A DNA stretch of 10,874 bases from UBA7236 sp031372705 (lineage in GTDB: Bacteria; Bacteroidota; Bacteroidia; Chitinophagales; BACL12): assembly GCA_031372705.1 (NCBI GenBank), contig JANMLV010000219.1:1-10874 (forward strand), written 5' to 3'. The translations under genes and the position numbers were made by a program. The notes under the pieces were generated by a model, which was not told where the DNA came from, ran no database searches, and saw nothing but the letters and a program-made list of their open reading frames with translations. Positions within the stretch are counted from its first letter, which is position 1, and every line of letters begins with the position of its first letter. Shown here one piece after another: positions 6,473-10,874 of the stretch.

Positions 6473-6528
6473 GTGTGTGTTTTCATGGGGATAGCAGAGA
6501 GGGCCTGAATGGTTTTCTCTGCTTTTTT
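6473..6528 (+). ncRNA. Sigma-54-dependent small RNA copy 2
   Basis: A predicted transcript of about 56 nt. The unpaired 5' arm GTGTGTGTTTTCATGGGGAT is followed by a 13-bp stem: AGCAGAGAGGGCC (6493-6505) pairs completely, with three G-U pairs, with GGTTTTCTCTGCT (6511-6523) around the loop TGAAT. A T run ends at 6528. The upper stem sequence differs from copies 3-5, yet pairing is kept, which argues for a selected RNA structure. No protein frame is conserved across copies. Confidence 0.82.
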
Positions 6529-6628
6529 ATTTAGTGCAAAAAAGTAATACTATACTTTAGTTAATATAATGCACAACCCTACTATCCGCTTTAAGCTACA
6601 ACCCTTTGTTTGCAAATGTTTCGAAGTA

Positions 6629-6646
6629 TTGGCACGCCGTTTGCAT
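6629..6646 (+). promoter_or_regulatory. Sigma-54 promoter of small RNA copy 3
   Basis: TTGGCACGCCGTTTGCAT has GG at 6631-6632, ten bases, and GC at 6643-6644. The RNA 5' end GTGTGTG starts at 6657, 13 bases after the -12 C. TTTGCAAA at 6609-6616 is a perfect palindrome about 44 bases upstream of the start. Confidence 0.88.
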
Positions 6647-6656
6647 TATAAGTGTT

Positions 6657-6715
6657 GTGTGTGTTTTCATGGGGATAGCAGAGGTAACCTTCAAGGTTCA
6701 CTCTGCTTTTTTTTT
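6657..6715 (+). ncRNA. Sigma-54-dependent small RNA copy 3
   Basis: About 59 nt, with the same 5' arm as copy 2. The hairpin is AGCAGAGGTAACC (6677-6689), loop TTCAA, GGTTCACTCTGCT (6695-6707), with two central mismatches. A nine-T run is at 6707-6715. The transcribed part is identical to copy 4, and downstream spacer similarity shows that copies 3 and 4 come from a recent tandem duplication. Confidence 0.83.
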
Positions 6716-6812
6716 GTAGATATCCCAAAGTAACTGCTTTCTGCTTGTCTCCCTTCATTTTTATAAAAACCAATATCTTCTGAAACCTAATACATTAAAG
6801 CCATCCAGCGAG

Positions 6813-6830
6813 TTGGCACGGCGTTTGTAA
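6813..6830 (+). promoter_or_regulatory. Sigma-54 promoter of small RNA copy 4 (-12 GT variant)
   Basis: TTGGCACGGCGTTTGTAA has GG at 6815-6816 and ten bases, but GT at 6827-6828 instead of GC. The GC dinucleotide of the -12 element is strongly conserved in sigma-54 promoters, so this copy may be weaker. The RNA 5' end starts at 6841, 13 bases after the -12 position. Confidence 0.75.
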
Positions 6831-6840
6831 TATAACTAAC

Positions 6841-6899
6841 GTGTGTGTTTTCATGGGGATAGCAGAGGTAACCTTCAAGGTTCACTCTGCTTTTTTTTT
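6841..6899 (+). ncRNA. Sigma-54-dependent small RNA copy 4
   Basis: The transcribed stretch is identical to copy 3: 5' arm, AGCAGAGGTAACC stem (6861-6873), loop TTCAA, GGTTCACTCTGCT, nine Ts (6891-6899). The first bases past the T run (GTAGATATCCCAA) are also shared with copy 3, marking the tandem duplication. Confidence 0.83.
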
Positions 6900-6996
6900 G
6901 TAGATATCCCAACGTTGCTGCTTTCTGCTTGTCTCCCATCCTTTACATCAAAACCAACATCTTCTGAAATATCCTACTATCAGGGCTTTTAGCCGG

Positions 6997-7014
6997 TTGG
7001 CACATGGTTTGCAT
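6997..7014 (+). promoter_or_regulatory. Sigma-54 promoter of small RNA copy 5
   Basis: TTGGCACATGGTTTGCAT has GG at 6999-7000, ten bases, and GC at 7011-7012. The RNA 5' end starts at 7025, 13 bases after the -12 C. Confidence 0.87.
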
Positions 7015-7024
7015 TAATACTGTT

Positions 7025-7083
7025 GTGTGTGTTTTCATGGGGATAGCAGAGGAAGCCTTAACGGTTGTCTCTGCTTTTTTTTT
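7025..7083 (+). ncRNA. Sigma-54-dependent small RNA copy 5
   Basis: About 59 nt, with the same invariant 5' arm. The hairpin is AGCAGAGGAAGCC (7045-7057), loop TTAAC, GGTTGTCTCTGCT (7063-7075). Relative to copies 3 and 4 the mid-stem bases change on both sides, with mostly preserved pairing including G-U pairs. Nine Ts end the RNA at 7083. It is the last copy; about 330 bases separate it from guaA, and the terminator should prevent read-through. Confidence 0.82.
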
Positions 7084-7386
7084 GTTAATACATTACATCT
7101 CCTCGTAAATAAGTATCAAACCCAATGAAATAAAGGGTTTACAGATATTTTAGCCATTTAATTTTTACAGCTAATTCATGGATATACCAAATGAAATAAT
7201 GCTTGTGAATCCAAATGCACATCCTAATTGCCACCAAGCATTCCGTAATATAAATAACCGGTGCAACAATTTGGGGAAACATCGTGGTACAATTTGGGGA
7301 ATTTCGCCCCACTTCGTGTAGAAAAATTCCCCATTGTGGAATTCGAGTTATTATATGCTCAATTCCTGCTTTCCACATTAATTAAA
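7084..7386. other. Intergenic region between the small RNA array and guaA
   Basis: No convincing gene. The minus-strand frame over 7139-7378 lies across palindromic repeats and has no recognisable domain. The notable content is the repeat and inverted repeat at 7261-7337, plus TGTGGAA (7335-7341) complementary to TTCCACA (7371-7377) and GGAATT/AATTCC inside it. Confidence 0.5.
7261..7337. repeat. Two 18-bp direct repeats and a long inverted repeat upstream of guaA
   Basis: GTGNNACAATTTGGGGAA occurs at 7261-7278 and 7284-7301, a 23-bp period, which would place both copies on nearly the same face of the helix. The second copy extends into an inverted repeat: ACAAT-TT-GGGGAATTT (7289-7304) pairs with AAATTCCCC-ATTGT (7324-7337), leaving only a TT bulge. 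The sites end about 50 bases upstream of the guaA promoter. They could be operators for a dimeric regulator or a structured DNA/RNA element; I know of no matching purine riboswitch pattern. Confidence 0.7.
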
Positions 7387-7417
7387 TTTAGTTGGTATCT
7401 GCAAATTAGTAACTTTG
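7387..7417 (+). promoter_or_regulatory. guaA promoter (Bacteroidota type), probably leaderless
   Basis: TAACTTTG at 7410-7417 is an exact TAnnTTTG -7 element. A 19-base spacer separates it from TTTA at 7387-7390 (consensus TTTG). The guaA ATG begins at 7421, so transcription starting a few bases after the -7 element would begin at or almost at the start codon. Confidence 0.8.
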
Positions 7418-7420
7418 CGC

Positions 7421-8962
7421 ATGATTGAAAAAATTCTCATTCTAGACTTTGGATCACAGTATACACAGTTAATTGCACGACGAATCAGGGAGTTGAACGT
7501 ATATAGCGAAATTGTTCCCTGCACAAAAATCCCGGAAATAACAGACGATATTAAAGGTATCATTCTTTCAGGTAGTCCTTTTTCTGTATCACAGGAAAAT
7601 AAACCGGCATTTGATATTGAAAAAGTTTTAAATAAAAGACCCTTATTAGGTGTTTGTTACGGAGCACAATTTATAGCACAGCATTTTGGTGGAAAAGTAC
7701 AACCATCCTCTAAAAGAGAATACGGTAGAGCCTTCCTGCATATCTTACAAAAAGACAATGAATTATTTTATGGTGTCGACGACGAGAGTCAAGTTTGGAT
7801 GAGCCATAGCGATACCGTTACACAATTACCTCCCGGTTTTCACATCACCGCTAAAACAGCCAGTATAGATGTTGCAGCTTATGCTTCAGATAATGGACGA
7901 TTTGATTATCCGGTATTTTGCATTCAATTTCATCCTGAAGTAACGCATAGCGACGAAGGCAAAAAAATGCTGGAGAATTTTGTGGTTAACGTTTGCGGAT
8001 GCACCCAATCGTGGACACCCGAATCGTTTGTGGAGGAAACAGTAGCAGGTATAAGAAATGCAGTTCAACAAGACAAAGTTGTATTGGGTTTATCAGGTGG
8101 TGTTGATTCGAGTGTTGCAGCTATATTATTAAACAAGGCAATAGGTAGTAACTTAATCAGCATTTTTGTAAATAACGGTCTGCTCAGAAAAAATGAGTTT
8201 GAAAGTGTTTTACATAGTTACAAAGATATGGGCCTCAACGTTGTTGGCGTTGATGCTGTTGATGAATTTATAGATGCTTTGGCAGGAACCAGCGATCCCG
8301 AGAAAAAACGTAAAATAATCGGTAAAATATTTATCGATGTTTTTGAAAGAGAGTCGAAAAAGTTAGAAGGCGTTAAATGGCTGGCACAAGGCACTATTTA
8401 TCCGGATGTAATTGAATCTATTTCTGTGCACGGACCATCAGCTACCATTAAATCACATCATAATGTTGGTGGGTTGCCGGAGAAATTGCATTTGAAAGTG
8501 ATTGAACCTTTGCGATTCTTGTTTAAAGATGAAGTACGCAGAGTTGGCGATACACTTCAATTAAAGCATGAAATTTTACATCGTCACCCTTTCCCCGGAC
8601 CGGGATTGGCAATTAGAATTATCAGCGATATCACAGCCGAAAAAGTAAGAATTACGCAAGAAGCAGATGCCATTTTTATTAATCACCTTAAATCATCAGG
8701 TTGGTACGATAAAGTATGGCAAGCGGGGGCAATTTTACTTCCGGTTCAAACTGTTGGCGTAATGGGTGATGAAAGAACTTATGAAAATGTTATTGCACTT
8801 CGATGTGTAAATTCAACTGACGGTATGACAGCAGATTGGAGTCATCTTCCACATGAATTGTTGGCACAGATTTCGTCAGATATAATCAATCATGTTAAAG
8901 GCATTAATCGTGTAGTTTATGATATTAGTTCAAAACCACCTGCAACAATTGAGTGGGAATAA
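7421..8962 (+). CDS. guaA: GMP synthase (glutamine-hydrolysing)
   Basis: GuaA converts XMP, glutamine and ATP to GMP in the cytoplasm, the last step of guanine nucleotide synthesis. The 513-residue length fits the bacterial enzyme. Class I glutamine amidotransferase domain at about 4-190: catalytic Cys79 in GVCYGAQ and the His171/Glu173 pair in FHPEV. ATP-pyrophosphatase domain from about 200: P-loop SGGVDS at 225-230. C-terminal dimerisation domain ends with SSKPPATIEWE, the typical GuaA terminus. The ATG at 7421 is chosen because a TTG two codons earlier (7415) lies inside the promoter -7 element. The 3' end overlaps or nearly abuts the lipoprotein gene, so the two are probably co-transcribed. 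Confidence 0.98.
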   Translation: MIEKILILDFGSQYTQLIARRIRELNVYSEIVPCTKIPEITDDIKGIILSGSPFSVSQENKPAFDIEKVLNKRPLLGVCYGAQFIAQHFGGKVQPSSKREYGRAFLHILQKDNELFYGVDDESQVWMSHSDTVTQLPPGFHITAKTASIDVAAYASDNGRFDYPVFCIQFHPEVTHSDEGKKMLENFVVNVCGCTQSWTPESFVEETVAGIRNAVQQDKVVLGLSGGVDSSVAAILLNKAIGSNLISIFVNNGLLRKNEFESVLHSYKDMGLNVVGVDAVDEFIDALAGTSDPEKKRKIIGKIFIDVFERESKKLEGVKWLAQGTIYPDVIESISVHGPSATIKSHHNVGGLPEKLHLKVIEPLRFLFKDEVRRVGDTLQLKHEILHRHPFPGPGLAIRIISDITAEKVRITQEADAIFINHLKSSGWYDKVWQAGAILLPVQTVGVMGDERTYENVIALRCVNSTDGMTADWSHLPHELLAQISSDIINHVKGINRVVYDISSKPPATIEWE

Positions 8963-10250
8963 ATTGTATATGTTTTTTATTGCATCGATAATTATGTTGT
9001 CGTCGTGCGGTATTTTGCGCCCGACACCAAGCTCGAAACCAACTCCCGAAACCAATACTAAGGAACCGGAAGTTGTAATTACTGAAACTAAACCTACAAC
9101 TACTGAAAAGGCTAAAGACAGCATTGCTACTGCCATTACAGGTAAATCGTGGGCTAAAAAAGATAAATATGACATTGCATTTTTACTGCCATTTTCGACC
9201 GATGAAGGTGAACTGCTAAAATTAATGGGTGAAGAAAAAGTTACAGGTTACCAACCATTGGCTTCACTAGAATTTTATGAAGGTGCATTAATTGCTTTAG
9301 ACACATTGAATAGATTAGGTTACAAACTAAATATCCAAGTATATAATAATTTACGCGACAGTTTGAGTACCGCACTAATTATGCAGAAAGAAGCATTAAA
9401 AAAGACTGATTTAATTATTGGTCCAATTTTTAACGACGCATTAAAAGCTGCCGTTCCCATTGCACAAAAAAATGAAACATACCTTGTTTCTCCATTATCG
9501 CCTGTTAATACTTTTACAGATAGCAACAAGTATTTTATAATGGCAAACCCTCCTATCCAATCGCAGTTTGAAGCAACAATAAATTATATGCTTAAAACGC
9601 ATCAAAATGCTAATATCATAGTTGTTTACAGAACAGACAAACCAATTGAAGTAAGAATTGCTGGGGATTTTAAGGATGCCTATAATAAGACAAAAGGAAC
9701 AAGCAATAGTCGATTAACCGAAGTTGCAAACTTTACCGGTATCAGCGAGCAATTAAACGATAATGAGAACTATGTATTTATTGCCGGCAACGATGAATTA
9801 TTTATTAACGGATTAATTCGTGATTTATCGAAATCATCGCGCAGCAATGCAATTACATTATTTGGATTACCAAACATGCTCTCACTAGAATCGGTTTCGT
9901 TAGATTATTTTGAAACATTGCATTTACATTATCCAACATCATATTGGATAGACCAAACTGCGCCGCAAGTAAAAGAATTTAATGATGCGTTTGAAATTCG
10001 CTATGCTACTCGTCCTTCAGAATTTGCTTATCGCGGCTATGATATGATGATGTATTTTGCTACCATGCTAAACACATACGGACCGGACCTTTCAGCCTCT
10101 TGCGGCAAGCTAAATCCCACCCTTAGATATCTGATGTATCCTATTGAACTTAAACAGGTGAAACAACCTGATGGCACAATCAATTTTATTGAAAATTCAA
10201 AAATTACAATCCTTAAATATGAGGATTATCGATTTGTGAAGGTGAATTAA
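8919..10250 (+). CDS. Lipoprotein with a type I periplasmic-binding-protein fold
   Basis: The 443-residue reading has a lipobox LSSC with the lipidated Cys at residue 30 (TGC 9006-9008), then a Pro/Thr-rich linker to about residue 80 and a long alpha/beta domain. KYDIAFLLPFS near 82-92, EFYEGALIALDTL, LIIGPIFNDALKAAVPIAQ and YLVSPLSP are typical of type I periplasmic-binding folds (branched-chain amino-acid receptor/LpoA-like). Bacteroidota relatives often carry LysM modules in front; none is visible here. Start choice: ATG 8919 overlaps guaA by 44 bases but gives a signal peptide with a lysine. ATG 8970 leaves only 12 uncharged residues before the Cys. TTG 8949 would give MSGNKLYM and a conventional signal peptide. 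The ligand is unknown; a cell-envelope role is inferred from the lipoprotein signal. Confidence 0.85.
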   Translation: MILVQNHLQQLSGNKLYMFFIASIIMLSSCGILRPTPSSKPTPETNTKEPEVVITETKPTTTEKAKDSIATAITGKSWAKKDKYDIAFLLPFSTDEGELLKLMGEEKVTGYQPLASLEFYEGALIALDTLNRLGYKLNIQVYNNLRDSLSTALIMQKEALKKTDLIIGPIFNDALKAAVPIAQKNETYLVSPLSPVNTFTDSNKYFIMANPPIQSQFEATINYMLKTHQNANIIVVYRTDKPIEVRIAGDFKDAYNKTKGTSNSRLTEVANFTGISEQLNDNENYVFIAGNDELFINGLIRDLSKSSRSNAITLFGLPNMLSLESVSLDYFETLHLHYPTSYWIDQTAPQVKEFNDAFEIRYATRPSEFAYRGYDMMMYFATMLNTYGPDLSASCGKLNPTLRYLMYPIELKQVKQPDGTINFIENSKITILKYEDYRFVKVN

Positions 10251-10280
10251 TATTTTTTACGGCAACTACCATCATTCGTT

Positions 10281-10305
10281 TGTTTCGCGTCTGAGACTCG
10301 AAACA
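10281..10305. repeat. Palindromic element 1 of 3
   Basis: GTTTCGCGTC (10282-10291), TGA, GACTCGAAAC (10295-10304), plus one flanking T-A pair, with a single C/T mismatch. It has the same design as the two following elements: 10-base arms, 3-base centre, inner CGNGTC/GACNCG. Confidence 0.7.
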
Positions 10306-10329
10306 GAATCATAGAACTGTGCAAAATTT

Positions 10330-10352
10330 CAGTCGGGTCGCAGACCCGACTG
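10330..10352. repeat. Palindromic element 2 of 3
   Basis: CAGTCGGGTC (10330-10339), GCA, GACCCGACTG (10343-10352): perfect arms. It is followed directly by the near-palindrome GGGACACGTGTTCC (10352-10365). No T tract on either strand. Confidence 0.85.
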
Positions 10353-10418
10353 GGACACGTGTTCCTTGCGCATTTATCGATTACTTGATTTTACCGGAAT
10401 GTGATACGAGGGATGTCC

Positions 10419-10441
10419 GTGACGGGTCTGTGACCCGTCAC
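10419..10441. repeat. Palindromic element 3 of 3, next to the arginine decarboxylase stop
   Basis: GTGACGGGTC (10419-10428), TGT, GACCCGTCAC (10432-10441): perfect arms. The inner CGGGTC/GACCCG equals that of element 2, while the outer four pairs differ and still pair. It ends nine bases from the stop codon of the minus-strand gene and could help terminate or protect that transcript. Confidence 0.85.
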
Positions 10442-10450
10442 AAAATTGAC

Positions 10451-10874
10451 TTAATCTTCATCCAATTTATCATACCCCAAAATCGTCAACATACTATCTA
10501 CATGTTGTTCATCTGCAAAAACATCGTAGGTAAGATTACCGGCATCATCTTTTTGAATTAAAATGTGTTTCGGTGAAGGAATTAGGCAGTGTTTTGTTCC
10601 GCCGTAACCGGAAATACTTTCTTGGTATGCACCTGTGTGGAAGAAACCAATATATAATGGTTCGCCACCGTTAATTAGTGGTAAATATAATTCGTTGGTA
10701 TGCGCTTCTGAATTGTAATAATCCATTTGATCGCAGGTTAAGCCTCCAATATTAATACGTTGCACTTCGTTGCCCCATTTGTTTACCGGAAGTAAAATAA
10801 ATTTGGAATTAATTCCCCATGCATCGGGCATGGTGGTCATGAGGGAATTATCAATCATGTACCAACGTTCACTG
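10451..10874 (-). CDS. speA: Arginine decarboxylase, C-terminal part (runs off the window)
   Basis: The stop codon is at 10453-10451 and the frame stays open to the window edge, so the first visible Met is internal; the visible codons before it read SERWY. Features of the C-terminal beta domain of the PLP-dependent ornithine/DAP/arginine decarboxylase family (alanine-racemase fold) are: NSLMTTMPDAWGI, GGLTCDQMDYYN with the active-site Cys-Asp of the family CDSxD motif, LPLINGGEPLYIGFF, HTGAYQESISGYGG and HCLIPSPKHILI. This wording is that of the Bacteroidota arginine decarboxylase, which makes agmatine from arginine for polyamine synthesis. The PLP-lysine domain lies outside the window. It converges on the guaA-lipoprotein unit across a 200-base gap. 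Confidence 0.88.
   Translation of the reverse strand, partial: SERWYMIDNSLMTTMPDAWGINSKFILLPVNKWGNEVQRINIGGLTCDQMDYYNSEAHTNELYLPLINGGEPLYIGFFHTGAYQESISGYGGTKHCLIPSPKHILIQKDDAGNLTYDVFADEQHVDSMLTILGYDKLDED

Noticed and set aside
6670..6722. A mini frame MGIAEVTFKVHSAFFFL starting at the ATG inside each small RNA
   Set aside because: Only copies 3 and 4, which are recent duplicates, share it. Copy 2 stops after seven codons, copies 1 and 5 run on into different sequence, and the changes follow stem pairing rather than codons.
6591..6773. Minus-strand frame of 60 residues
   Set aside because: It is antisense to small RNA copy 3 and its promoter, and has no protein-like features.
7139..7378. Minus-strand frame of 79 residues upstream of guaA
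   Set aside because: It runs through the direct and inverted repeats, has no recognisable domain and no clear promoter or ribosome-binding site.
10319..10561. Plus-strand frame of 80 residues in the convergent gap
   Set aside because: It is made of the palindromic elements and the antisense of the arginine decarboxylase gene.

Overview
The window looks like an origin-domain or general chromosomal segment of a Bacteroidota bacterium, probably of the Chitinophagales/Saprospirales/Sphingobacteriales type. The evidence is the moderately AT-rich DNA, promoters of the Bacteroidota form (TTTG-like, 19-base spacer, TAnnTTTG-like), an EF-G2-type elongation factor paralogue, guaA followed by a periplasmic-binding-fold lipoprotein, and a Bacteroidota-style arginine decarboxylase. 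Exact taxonomy cannot be fixed from the sequence alone.

Layout. Positions 1-1670 (minus strand) hold a UPF0173-type metallo-hydrolase, then parA, then the first 18 codons of parB, all in the same direction and possibly one operon. Positions 1671-2180 are a divergent intergenic region with a perfect DnaA-box nonamer and a 20-base palindrome. Positions 2184-4307 (plus) encode an EF-G paralogue whose GTPase motifs are altered (DTPGM instead of DTPGH, NHVD instead of NKxD), ended by a clear intrinsic terminator. Positions 4365-4650 are repeat DNA. Positions 4701-4913 encode a 70-residue protein I do not recognise, behind a plausible Bacteroidota promoter.

The non-coding centre (4914-7410, about 2.5 kb) is the unusual part. 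It contains five copies of a short RNA gene of about 56-59 nt. Each copy has an almost invariant unpaired 5' arm and a hairpin with a constant AGCAGAG/CTCTGCT base, a variable compensated upper stem, and a T tract. The last four copies lie at exactly 184-bp intervals. Each of these has its own sigma-54 promoter (TTGGCAC...TTGCA, GG-N10-GC; copy 4 has GT) placed 13-14 bases before the RNA start. The first copy is 906 bp upstream and lacks that promoter. Between copies 1 and 2 lies a 2.7-unit tandem repeat (about 167 bp per unit) with five copies of a 24-25 bp box at spacings 51, 115, 52 and 116. I read this as an array of redundant, sigma-54-controlled small regulatory RNAs, similar in logic (not in sequence) to the Qrr RNAs of Vibrio. 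I do not recognise the family.

Positions 7421-8962 encode GMP synthase (guaA), probably from a leaderless transcript. Upstream of it are three related boxes forming a long inverted repeat. A lipoprotein of the periplasmic-binding-protein type I fold follows with overlapping or near-abutting ends. The convergent gap 10251-10450 carries three 23-base palindromes of one design. The window ends inside a minus-strand arginine decarboxylase gene (10451 to the edge).
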